Source of the DNA: a virus
IMG/VR virus record: IMGVR_UViG_3300020202_000164
Location: 1-37,960 of that record
Strand: one strand, 5' to 3'
Length of the DNA: 37,960 bases
The notes under the pieces were generated by a model. The model saw nothing but the letters and a program-made list of their open reading frames with translations, did no database searches and was not told the origin of the DNA. Made by a program: the position numbers and the translations under genes. Each line of letters starts with the position of its first letter. Position 1 is the stretch's first letter. Shown here piece after piece: positions 7,327 through 14,424 of this stretch.

Positions 7327-9263
7327 TACATCCCCGCAATCTGGTCTGCTACCTGAGCTATATCAGGGTCATGGAACAGACCTGCTTTATTTGCTATTCC
7401 TGTAGGTTGTGAGGCTTCTGCTTTCTGGATTTGCTCCAGCTTGGAGTCTAACTCCCTCTGTTGCATCTGTTGTTGCACTTCCTGAAGTTGCTGAGAGAGT
7501 TGCTCTACTTGCTGCATGAGCTGTTGTTCTTGTGGACTTGGACCATCTTTGGCGGTGATGAACTCGTCGGCATGTTTAATATCGCTAAGCGTACCAAAGG
7601 CGGCAGCAATCTTATCTGGGTGGAACTCAAATCGTTGGTCGTCCTTAAAGATGTTCTGGAATCCACTTAAGTCGTTTATGAACTGACGAAGGTTCTGAAG
7701 CTGCTTCTCCTTGTTGATTTTCATCGTAGAGTTAGGCGTGATACTGAAGCGGTACTCTACGCCCTTAAGTGAACCGGGCTTGATTGTGAGGTCTCCGACT
7801 GTGCCGGTCTCGTCCACTTTAAAGTTCTTAAACAGTTTGGTGATGTCTGCGTAACCAGACTTGATGATGGCTTGAATGTCTTCTGCGAACAGGCTGACAG
7901 GCACGTCTTCGGTTCCGATGTTCGCAACAAGACTAAAGAATCCATCTGTTAACTGCTCGATGGCAGTCTCAAGGTGTCGGCGTTCTGCTCCGTCTCTCGT
8001 AGCTTCAACGGCGTTATACATCTCAATCGCCGCCGGAGTTTTACCTTGACTTGGATTGAGGGCTTCGGCTCCAGGTATTGAGGCGTTTTGGGTTCCATAT
8101 AAGGATAGAAGACTTCCAGTAAGATTCGATTGAGCGGCTTGGTAAGTAGAAAGTCCAGCGGTGTTGGTAGGCATTGGACGGATAGAATTCGGAATAGTCT
8201 CCATCAGAACCGGGTTAGGCTTCGTTACGTCTAGTGTATGTTTCACGACACCGTTAGCGTTGACGATAATTCCAGGCGCAAGGTTTCGTTTCAGGTTAGC
8301 GAAGTAGAAATTGGTCAAACCGTCTCTACCGAACTGCAGAGGCTTGGCCCGCTGGAAGTCACCTAATCCGTAGAAGGAGTCGAATAGCGGTTGAGAGTAC
8401 TTTATAACAAAGGGTATGCGTCCGTTTTTGTGTGGGTTCTTGAGGCGGCGAATCTCCCTGAATCCGTGGTCAGGAGTAAACGTACACCACTCTCCCTTAG
8501 GTCCAGCTTCGTATCGTGTAGCCAGACATATACCTCTCTTCGTTCCCCCAGGCGCACGGTCTCTCTCTATAAGTGTGTCCTGCTCGTTGTCGTTGCCTGA
8601 GCTTTTGTCTGAAGTGTAGTCTAGAAGTTCCCGGATGGCTTTACGATTCCAGCCGTCACCTTCTTCTTCGTTGTCATATATATCTTCTAATCTTTTGCGG
8701 CTGACCCAAGTAAGGGCGGTGACGTAATCCATGTCTTCGATGGAAACTTTACCCTGTTGGGGAATGAGATTTCGAGGACTCCACAGCCAGCAGTCAGGAC
8801 CGACATACCCGGTGTGAGAAGTGGTCCAGTCATAGAACATCGGCATATAACCGTAAACTGAGGAATAAAGCTGCCACAAATTGAGCTTCTCTAGAAAGGG
8901 ACGCTGAGAGTTAGCATTAGGATAAATCCACTTCTGCCTAAGAATGTCCATGAATATCGCTTTACCGATGTCAGCCCGTCCTGCGGATTCGGTTTCACCC
9001 TCTGGCATTTTGGCGATAACACGGTCAGCCCGCTCTTTAGCTAGGGTCATTGCGTAGGAATCAGTAATTTTGCTGGAATCTACGGAATGGGAGACGGAAT
9101 CGTACACCATCCCGACCAGCATGGCCTCATAACTATCGAAAGAGGAAATATACTGTCGGTGAACGTCCCAATCCGATTCGTAATCTTTCCTAAAATTTAC
9201 TTCATATCGTGATTTTTCGTCACTTTTGTCGTTTTTTGTGTCAGTTTCGGGGTATTTTGCCAT
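7326..9263 (-). CDS. Portal protein
   Basis: This 645-residue protein is the size of a podoviral portal and sits between large terminase and scaffold/coat. The N-terminal domain carries segments typical of portals, such as DSYEAMLVGMVYDSVSHSVD, SVYGYMPMFYDWTTSHTG and DCWLWSPRNLIPQQGKVSIE. The central region has RIPFVIKYSQPLFDSFYGLG and the clip/stem-like AIEMYNAVEATRDGAERRHL. The last 70 residues form a Gln-rich coiled coil (from about residue 575), like the barrel or crown of long portals. It starts at ATG 9263 with ribosome binding site AAAGGAAAAAAC, behind a candidate promoter. No catalytic motif is expected. The family is clear from size, context and segment pattern, but the subtype is not. 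Confidence 0.85.
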   Translation of the reverse strand: MAKYPETDTKNDKSDEKSRYEVNFRKDYESDWDVHRQYISSFDSYEAMLVGMVYDSVSHSVDSSKITDSYAMTLAKERADRVIAKMPEGETESAGRADIGKAIFMDILRQKWIYPNANSQRPFLEKLNLWQLYSSVYGYMPMFYDWTTSHTGYVGPDCWLWSPRNLIPQQGKVSIEDMDYVTALTWVSRKRLEDIYDNEEEGDGWNRKAIRELLDYTSDKSSGNDNEQDTLIERDRAPGGTKRGICLATRYEAGPKGEWCTFTPDHGFREIRRLKNPHKNGRIPFVIKYSQPLFDSFYGLGDFQRAKPLQFGRDGLTNFYFANLKRNLAPGIIVNANGVVKHTLDVTKPNPVLMETIPNSIRPMPTNTAGLSTYQAAQSNLTGSLLSLYGTQNASIPGAEALNPSQGKTPAAIEMYNAVEATRDGAERRHLETAIEQLTDGFFSLVANIGTEDVPVSLFAEDIQAIIKSGYADITKLFKNFKVDETGTVGDLTIKPGSLKGVEYRFSITPNSTMKINKEKQLQNLRQFINDLSGFQNIFKDDQRFEFHPDKIAAAFGTLSDIKHADEFITAKDGPSPQEQQLMQQVEQLSQQLQEVQQQMQQRELDSKLEQIQKAEASQPTGIANKAGLFHDPDIAQVADQIAGM

Positions 9264-9289
9264 GTTTTTTCCTTTAAAAGGCTATGTTT

Positions 9290-9460
9290 TTAGTCTAGCA
9301 CATCCCATACATGAATTATGCAACGACATAAGTCTGAGGAAAGATAGGGCTTTTCATAACCAGGATACTTTTCCATAACACCGTTTAGCCATTGTTCCAT
9401 CTCTTCGATAGTCTCGGTGCGCTTAGAAATGTATTTACCCTGTTCTGCTTTTAGTGCCAT
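9290..9460 (-). CDS. Small hypothetical protein between terminase and portal (56 aa)
   Basis: This short frame runs from ATG 9460 to TAA 9290. It has a strong ribosome binding site (AAGGAGCAGTA) that begins at the terminase stop. The protein starts MALKAEQGKYISKRTETIEE and contains a central helical stretch (MEQWLNGVMEKYPGYEKPY) and two cysteines near the C-terminus (DLCRCIIHVWDVLD). The good ribosome binding site and tight packing support a real gene. Family and function are unknown. Confidence 0.7.
   Translation of the reverse strand: MALKAEQGKYISKRTETIEEMEQWLNGVMEKYPGYEKPYLSSDLCRCIIHVWDVLD
9292..9302 (-). promoter_or_regulatory. Candidate extended -10 promoter (TGTGC-TAGACT) before portal
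   Basis: On the minus strand TGTGCTAGACT lies 29 bases upstream of the portal ATG, inside the last codons of the 56-residue gene. It is identical to the -10 region of the well-formed promoter at 17873-17901 apart from the first base. The -35 is poor. Confidence 0.45.
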
Positions 9461-9469
9461 TACTGCTCC

Positions 9470-10840
9470 TTATAATAATCCATATTGGTTAGTACTTTTT
9501 TCCAGTTCAAACGTGAGCGGCTTGTCATCCTTCACTAGTCCGTACTTCATGTGCAGGAAGAAATATCTGAGTGCGTCCGGTCCGTGGTCATTCTCTTTAA
9601 CAGGTATATCAGATGGGTTGCGTTCCTTCTTCTCCTCTGGGAAGCGGTAGGACTCTAGTTCAAAAATAAAGTGTTTACAGTTTGAGCCTACAAATAAGCT
9701 AGGTTTGGGCAGACCAACTAGTTGTTGCCGAGCCTTCAATTTCTCCGTAACCAAAGCTATTCCGGTCGCATAGCCTTTTGAGTCACTAGTTTTGTTCACT
9801 CCCACTATTGGGAAGTGTCTCTGCATGACTTCAATCGCATCCCGGTTGGCGGAATCTGCGACCATCAGGACGATTCGCTTGTCTCCGATGACGTTCTTAA
9901 TTCTAGGAACCAGATTATCCAGAGTTTCCTCTTTTCCGTAAACTTCGTCCACTACATACCAGGTTTGGTCTTTGTCTACCCCTAATAATAGAAATGCTGT
10001 GGTGTGCCAGCCGAAGTCAATCGCCCCATAATAAGTCAAATCTTGGGGAATATCTGCTGGCTTGACTAGATGCCCGCCCTCTTCTTTTAATTTCCGGTTA
10101 AACAATGGGTAAACAGCTCCTTGTACGCTTCTAAATTCTAGTTCTACTTCCTGCAAAAAGCTAGACAACGTACCTTTACGCTCAGCTTCAGCTCGTTCTT
10201 GCTCAATAAACTCCTTCTTGACAAAGGGTGAATCTCGCCAAGTTGCCTCTTGATAGAACCATCTTGGGTTTTCCTTTGCATCTAATACGAGGTCATAGAA
10301 GTGGTTATAACCTCTCGGCGTACCCATGAATATCGCCCATCCATCGGTGGTGGTGAAGAAATGCTTATAAACCATGTCCCAGTTTTCTGGATTTTGGTCG
10401 GCATACTCATCAAAAATTATTCCGTGTCCCTTAAATCCACGATGGGAATCGGCTTGGTCTGAGCCCAAAAACTGAATCGTACTCCTGGGCAGTGTCTTAT
10501 CGTGATTAACAATAACTGTTTCGCCGGACGGAAGTTTAACTGGAGAATTTTCGATGTATTCTAGTGTGATTAAGAGGTCAAGTTGGTTAGGGTCACCGTA
10601 AATTATCTGTTTAGGAATCGTCGGTACATACTGACGCCATACAACCTCTTTAGCCTGCTTATAGGTTTTAAACACCACAAAATAGCGTCCTTGGTTTAAA
10701 ACAGCTGAAATCCAAGCGTGTTGGGTCGAGAAGTAGGTTTTACCCGACTGACGACCCCACATCAACACGCCACGTTTGTAGCCGTCCTGCATGAAAGCTT
10801 TATGAGCAAGCGCCTGCTTTTTGTGGGCGACGTAGCCCAC
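9470..10840 (-). CDS. terL: Terminase large subunit
   Basis: This 456-residue packaging motor has both expected domains. The ATPase domain has Walker A GRQSGKT (residues 29-35), Walker B IIFDEY (141-146) and the coupling motif MGTPRG (172-177). The RNase H-like nuclease has AIDFGWHT (Asp275), VADSAN (Asp329) and DHGPDALRY (Asp418, Asp422). Together they would translocate DNA into the prohead and cut it at the end of packaging. The start is GTG at 10840, overlapping the stop of a 40-residue gene as TAGTG. The small subunit is not adjacent but about 2.7 kb upstream on the same strand, beyond a plus-strand methyltransferase. Confidence 0.95.
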   Translation of the reverse strand: MGYVAHKKQALAHKAFMQDGYKRGVLMWGRQSGKTYFSTQHAWISAVLNQGRYFVVFKTYKQAKEVVWRQYVPTIPKQIIYGDPNQLDLLITLEYIENSPVKLPSGETVIVNHDKTLPRSTIQFLGSDQADSHRGFKGHGIIFDEYADQNPENWDMVYKHFFTTTDGWAIFMGTPRGYNHFYDLVLDAKENPRWFYQEATWRDSPFVKKEFIEQERAEAERKGTLSSFLQEVELEFRSVQGAVYPLFNRKLKEEGGHLVKPADIPQDLTYYGAIDFGWHTTAFLLLGVDKDQTWYVVDEVYGKEETLDNLVPRIKNVIGDKRIVLMVADSANRDAIEVMQRHFPIVGVNKTSDSKGYATGIALVTEKLKARQQLVGLPKPSLFVGSNCKHFIFELESYRFPEEKKERNPSDIPVKENDHGPDALRYFFLHMKYGLVKDDKPLTFELEKSTNQYGLL

Positions 10841-10962
10841 TACTTTACTCCGAGAGTCTTTTTGATGTCCCTAACCAAATCTTGCATCTGGTAGGTGCCA
10901 TAGTTCTTTTGGTTATGGTTTATCATGTGCCACCGTCTGATTAGTTGCGGTATGGTGCTCAT
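10840..10962 (-). CDS. Tiny conserved-looking protein coupled to terL (40 aa)
   Basis: ATG 10962 to TAG 10840 encodes a basic helical peptide, MSTIPQLIRRWHMINHNQKN and then GTYQMQDLVRDIKKTLGVK. It starts one base after the upstream stop and its own stop overlaps the terminase GTG as TAGTG. With coupling at both ends, translation through this gene probably sets terminase synthesis. Its function is unknown; a DNA-binding or terminase-accessory role is only a guess from charge and context. Confidence 0.65.
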   Translation of the reverse strand: MSTIPQLIRRWHMINHNQKNYGTYQMQDLVRDIKKTLGVK

Positions 10963-10963
10963 C

Positions 10964-11794
10964 TTACGCCCTAAATTTAGTGGTCATCTTGTCAAACGGA
11001 ATTGAGCCTGATTCCTCAGAATTCCGAGTGAAAACCTGCACGACTTGGCCGCCAATCACTTCGTCCTGGATTTTGGCTTCATCCTGAGTAGGTCGTGGCC
11101 AAAAGATGTCAAACAACCAATCTCGAACTCTCATGTAACGCATTTCATTTAAGAACAATCGCTCGTCCTGCTCGCCAACTTCGATTCCGTTTTCCCTGGC
11201 GATAGCCATCGCAGCCTGCGGGTCTTCGTGGAACACAAGCTTTCTAACGATGTAGAACTTGTCCATTTCTTTTCCGGTCTTGGGGTCGGTCACTTTAACC
11301 CGGTTTCCCTGGTCGTCTAAGACCAACCGGAGGAGTGTGACGTTGAACTTCGGTTCACGGATATTCTGACCGGTTTTAGTCTCGTAACTGGAAATTCCCA
11401 CCTCGTAGGTGATTTCGTAGTTATGTTTGAAAGCTAGCGGCTGGAGCCGAGGCTCATCTGAAAGCCGGGGGGTAGGGTCAGGATAAGCTGACGGGTCTAC
11501 CGTGTATTTGGTGAATTCCCCTAAGAGTCTTCCTTCCCGGTTTAACTGGGGGTCGTTGGGATTTTGCTGGGCTTTGTTCTGATTGACCATCGCTTGGCGC
11601 ATCAGGTCCATCATTTCCTTCATTTCCAAGACTTGGCGTTTTAAGTCATTTACGTCTTGGTCTGGAGCTATTTCCGGTTCCTCTTTTGGTTCCGGTCTAG
11701 GTGTTAAAGGCGTCTCCGCTTTCTTTTCTCTGGCGGCACGCATCTTCTCACCCCAAGCTTTACGCTCTTCGGGTGTCATTTCTTTCCTTGGCAT
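10964..11794 (-). CDS. Hypothetical coiled-coil protein upstream of terminase (276 aa)
   Basis: It starts at ATG 11794 (ribosome binding site GAGGGTAAT). The N-terminus is basic and helical (TPEERKAWGEKMRAAREKKA), then Pro/Glu-rich, then a coiled coil (DVNDLKRQVLEMKEMMDLMR). Residues from about 100 look like a folded alpha/beta domain (ITYEVGISSYETKTGQNI, then EMRYMRVRDWLFDIFWPRPT). It is first in the run leading to terL. I do not recognise the family; a packaging or head-assembly role is suggested by position only. Confidence 0.65.
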   Translation of the reverse strand: MPRKEMTPEERKAWGEKMRAAREKKAETPLTPRPEPKEEPEIAPDQDVNDLKRQVLEMKEMMDLMRQAMVNQNKAQQNPNDPQLNREGRLLGEFTKYTVDPSAYPDPTPRLSDEPRLQPLAFKHNYEITYEVGISSYETKTGQNIREPKFNVTLLRLVLDDQGNRVKVTDPKTGKEMDKFYIVRKLVFHEDPQAAMAIARENGIEVGEQDERLFLNEMRYMRVRDWLFDIFWPRPTQDEAKIQDEVIGGQVVQVFTRNSEESGSIPFDKMTTKFRA

Positions 11795-11844
11795 ATTACC
11801 CTCACAAATTAATTATTTTGTTTTAAGGGTGTTGTATTTTCTTT

Positions 11845-11874
11845 ATTTAAGCATAAACTCGAACTAAGATGCAA
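11845..11874 (-). promoter_or_regulatory. Candidate minus-strand promoter for the terminase run
   Basis: TTGCAT and TTAAAT are separated by 18 bases on the minus strand, with TATGC directly before the -10 (extended -10 form). The start point would be about 40 bases before the ATG at 11794. The -35 overlaps the first codons of the divergent methyltransferase gene, so the two genes may compete. Confidence 0.5.
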
Positions 11875-12480
11875 TACATGGTTCGGTTACCTGAGAAGCT
11901 GAAAATCTACTACAACGACCGGGTGTACTCCCCTGAGTACTCCTCACTAGAACCTATTTGGTTGGCGGACAAGCTGATTAACGACGGTGGGCGGGAAGAT
12001 TTGTCCGTGCTGGATGTGGGCTGTGGTTCGGGAGTCTTAGGTCTGGGAATAAAAAAACTCCACCCCAAAGCCCAAGTTTTTCTATCTGACGTAGACCCAG
12101 AAGCCGTGAGGGTAGCAAAACTCAACTCCAAGCGATTAGGGCTTCCTGTAGTGGTCTACGACGCCGACATGCTACCTGACGGGAACTGGGACATCATCGT
12201 GGCTAATCTACCTACTTATTCGGAGGAAGACATGGAACAAGACCTCCACGGACCCTTTGACGCCTACTACGCCGGAGAGCCTCTAGCGTTCTACGAGGAC
12301 CTGTTTTCTTCGGCTAAAGGGCGTTGTAAGGCGATTATTTGCGAGTGTCAGGAGAAGTATCAGGAACCTTTTCTCAAAATGACGGAGAGGGAGGGGTGGA
12401 ACTTGGTTCTCAGGACTAAGTATGGATTTGCATTCTTCCCTCAGTCTAGTACAACTACAAGCAAAAATACGCCTACCTGA
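11869..12480 (+). CDS. SAM-dependent class I methyltransferase (PrmC/HemK-like)
   Basis: This 203-residue Rossmann methyltransferase has motif I VLDVGCGSG (residues 47-55), an acidic motif II (LSDVDPEA, Asp74 region) and a motif IV-like NLPTY at 113-117 preceded by DIIVA. In PrmC/HemK and N6-adenine enzymes motif IV is NPPY or DPPY. Here it is NLPTY, so a glutamine or other amino-group target is likely but the substrate is open. It is the only plus-strand gene in this minus-strand stretch. No ribosome binding site precedes either ATG (11869 or 11878). A TTGTAT-N16-TAAACT element at 11832-11859 would place the start point only a few bases before the ATG, so the mRNA may be leaderless. It could modify host or phage protein, or act as a moron gene. 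Confidence 0.8.
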   Translation: MQYMVRLPEKLKIYYNDRVYSPEYSSLEPIWLADKLINDGGREDLSVLDVGCGSGVLGLGIKKLHPKAQVFLSDVDPEAVRVAKLNSKRLGLPVVVYDADMLPDGNWDIIVANLPTYSEEDMEQDLHGPFDAYYAGEPLAFYEDLFSSAKGRCKAIICECQEKYQEPFLKMTEREGWNLVLRTKYGFAFFPQSSTTTSKNTPT

Positions 12481-12534
12481 AACAAAGCTAGCCACACGAA
12501 CGCCCAAAAACAATCCCTACCTGAAGTATAGGAG

Positions 12535-12960
12535 TTAAGCTTTTTCATCTATACCCGCCGCCTTTTTAGCGGCTTCTAGAACATGGCTTCGTTGCAAGCA
12601 CCCTTCACCGTTTGGATTCCAACTCTCCATAAGGTTAGCTAGCTCCATCTCAAACCTGTCGTACCACTCTTGGCCTGTCATGATATTGCTGTCACCGTTA
12701 ATGCTGTAGATTTCCGTTCCCTCGACTTCGCCTATAACGCCTCCAGTAGCTTTAGTGAAGTTACCTGCTGCGTCAGAGAACACATATCCACCCTCAAGTG
12801 GTTGGACGTAACCCGCCTCGCTAAAAGCTTGTTTGATAGCGGCTTTGGCTTTAGTGACTTCACGTTCTTGGTAGTCGGCCATCTCGTTAGGGTCATCAGA
12901 GTGCCAATCTGGTAGAGGCCAAAGCTCATCAAGTATCTCCCGCAGCTTGTCGTCAAGCAT
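12535..12960 (-). CDS. Hypothetical acidic protein (141 aa)
   Basis: ATG at 12960 lies inside the end of the preceding Phd-like gene (8-base overlap), so the two are co-translated. The protein is acidic with Trp-rich patches (LREILDELWPLPDWHSDD, then GQEWYDRFEMELANLMESW) and a beta-like middle (EGGYVFSDAAGNFTKATG). I do not recognise the fold. Its pairing with a DNA-binding, antitoxin-like protein raises the thought of a two-gene module, but it does not look like a RelE, Doc or Fic toxin. Confidence 0.6.
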   Translation of the reverse strand: MLDDKLREILDELWPLPDWHSDDPNEMADYQEREVTKAKAAIKQAFSEAGYVQPLEGGYVFSDAAGNFTKATGGVIGEVEGTEIYSINGDSNIMTGQEWYDRFEMELANLMESWNPNGEGCLQRSHVLEAAKKAAGIDEKA

Positions 12961-13303
12961 ATTTACATCCTTTCATCAGACACTTACCTCTATCATCTAA
13001 AGGTGTGCCGTGGACTTTACAAACTGCGCCCTCAAATCTTTGGCGCACATCCAATTTATCCTGCAACTCTTTAAAGACGTTATTTTTAGTAGGTGCGGTT
13101 GCCTCCAGGTTGATACGCGAGGAACCTTTGGGCTTAGGAAGGGTCTCTAAAACCTTTTTAGGCATAAACCCACTTTCACTGACATGACGAAGTTTTAACT
13201 CATACACCTCGTCGAATCGCTTAATCAAAACCTCGTTTCCGGTTAATGCCTCATTAAGAGCTTTTCTGGTCTGCTGTCTAAACTCACTTAGTGTGTACAT
13301 CAT
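12953..13303 (-). CDS. Phd/YefM-like DNA-binding protein with C-terminal zinc-binding tail
   Basis: Residues 2-40 (MYTLSEFRQQTRKALNEAL, then NEVLIKRFDEVYEL) match the pattern of Phd/YefM-type N-terminal domains, which bind operator DNA as dimers. A Lys/Pro linker follows, and the C-terminus carries Cys95, His98, Cys108 and Cys113, a likely zinc site. There is no recognisable toxin beside it, so it may be a phage repressor built on the antitoxin fold. Upstream is a TTGACA and a cluster of GTAC palindromes suited to autoregulation. Start is ATG 13303 or the adjacent ATG 13300, with no clear ribosome binding site. The Phd-like call is from pattern only. Confidence 0.55.
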   Translation of the reverse strand: MMYTLSEFRQQTRKALNEALTGNEVLIKRFDEVYELKLRHVSESGFMPKKVLETLPKPKGSSRINLEATAPTKNNVFKELQDKLDVRQRFEGAVCKVHGTPLDDRGKCLMKGCKYA

Positions 13304-13345
13304 GTAACTACTGTACAGTATGTACTAATAGTATGTCAAGTACAT
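13294..13345 (-). promoter_or_regulatory. Promoter with spaced GTAC palindromes (candidate operator)
   Basis: On the minus strand TTGACA (13334-13339) is followed after 18 bases by TACAGT, a candidate promoter for the Phd-like gene. TGTAC-type words occur with GTAC centred near 13296, 13314, 13323 and 13341, that is spacings of 18, 9 and 18. A perfect 12-bp palindrome, TACTGTACAGTA, spans 13309-13320 across the -10. This symmetry suggests binding of two dimers. Confidence 0.5.
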
Positions 13346-13502
13346 TTATGGATACGCTCAGATACTATCACTTTCGTTTTTATATAGTAGAGTACCGAGG
13401 TTCCTCCCAACAACAGAGGTGTGGGGGGTAGGGTAACAGAGGTGACTATCTATCTCTTTTTTTGTGTTTTTGTGTGCTCTCTACCCCTGTTAGGGTCGTA
13501 CA
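13304..13502. other. Intergenic region with AACAGAGGTG direct repeats, between terS and the Phd-like gene
   Basis: No gene is visible in these 199 bases. Beyond the operator, AACAGAGGTG occurs twice (13412-13421 and 13435-13444), separated by a G-rich run. An inverted repeat GTCGTAC / GTACGAC (13495-13501 and 13512-13518) overlaps the terS stop. There is no U-tract, so no terminator is called. The position beside terS would suit a packaging (pac) site, but nothing proves it. Confidence 0.3.
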
Positions 13503-14030
13503 TCATACATTGTACGACGTTACCCCCTTTTCATCAGATAAGGACTGTGTGAGGTCTATGGTAAGAACTACCCCTGTTGATTGCATGTCTATCTGTTGTT
13601 TAGCTTTGCCGTGTACTCTGTCTAAGATGTCTTTGGCGGCTGCTAGAGCTACAGAGGCATGTGCTGCTCCCTCTTTATCTGGGTTATCAGCATACTTCTC
13701 ACTCTGTTTCATCAGATTAAAAACAGTTAGCTCTGCATCCTGACTATATTTAGCTAGTTCCAACTGTACATTAGGTTTTCTTAGGTTATCGTGTGCTATT
13801 TGTTGTGCTGTTCCTTCTGTTATGGGTGTGAGGCCGTTTCCATAAGTTTTAAGTGCTGCTTGTGTGGCCGATTGTTTGGGGTTCTTTATAAGTTCTTGAA
13901 CAAAAGCTTTCTGTTTATTAGTGAGTGGTCTGGTTGGGCGCTTTCTATTCTTATAATGCTGCTTCTTAAACTCCTGAAGCGTTAAACCACGGTGTTTGAG
14001 TGCTTCTGCTCTGGTCATCTGCTTATTCAT
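13503..14030 (-). CDS. terS: Terminase small subunit
   Basis: This 175-residue protein has the arrangement of small terminases: a basic N-terminus (FKKQHYKNRKRPTRPL) and a helix-turn-helix region (LTNKQKAFVQELIKNPKQSA, then TQAALKTYGNGLTP). An oligomerisation region (AELTVFNLMKQSEKYADN) follows. The TNKQKAFVQEL and TQAALKTYG pattern is characteristic of TerS DNA-recognition domains, although NinH-like and other phage DNA-binding proteins share it. It would bind the packaging site and recruit TerL. It is transcribed on the same strand as terL but separated by three genes. A candidate -10 (TATACT) lies just upstream, and the strong early plus-strand promoter is divergent at 14084. Confidence 0.75.
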   Translation of the reverse strand: MNKQMTRAEALKHRGLTLQEFKKQHYKNRKRPTRPLTNKQKAFVQELIKNPKQSATQAALKTYGNGLTPITEGTAQQIAHDNLRKPNVQLELAKYSQDAELTVFNLMKQSEKYADNPDKEGAAHASVALAAAKDILDRVHGKAKQQIDMQSTGVVLTIDLTQSLSDEKGVTSYNV

Positions 14031-14070
14031 GTCTTTAGTATATAGGAATGGGTAGCTTGTGGAAAAGTCT

Positions 14071-14112
14071 TAGCACATTGTTATTGACATGGTTATAGCA
14101 GTGTGCTACAAT
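14071..14112 (+). promoter_or_regulatory. Strong early sigma70 promoter with flanking TAGCACA / TGTGCTA inverted repeat
   Basis: TTGACA (14084-14089), a 17-base spacer and TACAAT (14107-14112) form a near-consensus promoter firing rightward. An inverted repeat, TAGCACA at 14071-14077 and TGTGCTA at 14102-14108, brackets the -35 and overlaps the -10. This is an ideal place for a repressor, or a divergent pair of extended -10 elements. Start point expected near 14119. Confidence 0.75.
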
Positions 14113-14118
14113 GGAGTT

Positions 14119-14286
14119 ACAGTCGAATGATACGCAATCAACGACTAGCACAATAACAATCTAAAGAGCGGTGACAGATAGACAAGCCTGAGTCACCAAT
14201 AACGCTTACAAGGTGTAACTCCGCTCTAACGATTGCATTTAACAATTCAGTTACTAGCGTGATAGTCATTAATAAGGAGTACTATC
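14119..14286 (+). promoter_or_regulatory. Structured 5' leader of the 45-residue gene
   Basis: Three nested perfect helices can be drawn: GCAATC/GATTGC (14134-14139, 14231-14236), AGAGCGG/CCGCTCT (14165-14171, 14221-14227) and GGTGAC/GTCACC (14170-14175, 14192-14197). The last two share two G residues. The leader ends in a strong ribosome binding site (AAGGAG). It may be a cis-regulator or part of the larger RNA that follows. No U-tract is seen, so it is not a simple attenuator. Confidence 0.5.
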
Positions 14287-14424
14287 ATGACAATAGCGGT
14301 CTTTAATACAGAGGTAGAAGTGCTGGAATATCTAGCCAACTTACTCTGTCAAGAAGTAGGCCTATCTTTTAAACAGCTTGTAGAAGTACAGGCAGAACTT
14401 GACAAGGTAGGATTCTACCGCTAG
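14287..14424 (+). CDS. Small hypothetical early protein (45 aa)
   Basis: ATG at 14287 follows a strong ribosome binding site (AAGGAGTACTATC). The product is amphipathic and acidic, beginning MTIAVFNTEVEVLEYLANLL and continuing with CQEVGLSFKQLVEVQAEL. It is the first gene after the strongest promoter in the window, so it is probably made early and abundantly. The stop codon lies within the 5' arm of the hairpin that opens the downstream non-coding region. Function unknown. Confidence 0.6.
   Translation: MTIAVFNTEVEVLEYLANLLCQEVGLSFKQLVEVQAELDKVGFYR

Noticed and set aside
12535-13303. Classical toxin-antitoxin pair
   Set aside because: The partner of the Phd-like protein is acidic and lacks RelE, Doc or Fic features, and the antitoxin-like protein has an unrelated zinc-type tail.
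13441-13502. Terminator after terS
   Set aside because: The inverted repeats near the stop are not followed by a U-tract on the minus strand, and the T-rich run there belongs to the other strand.
14113-14222. GGAGTTAC / GTAACTCC inverted repeat in the early leader
   Set aside because: The first arm (14113-14120) lies almost wholly before the predicted start point, so it would not be in the RNA. It might matter only at DNA level.
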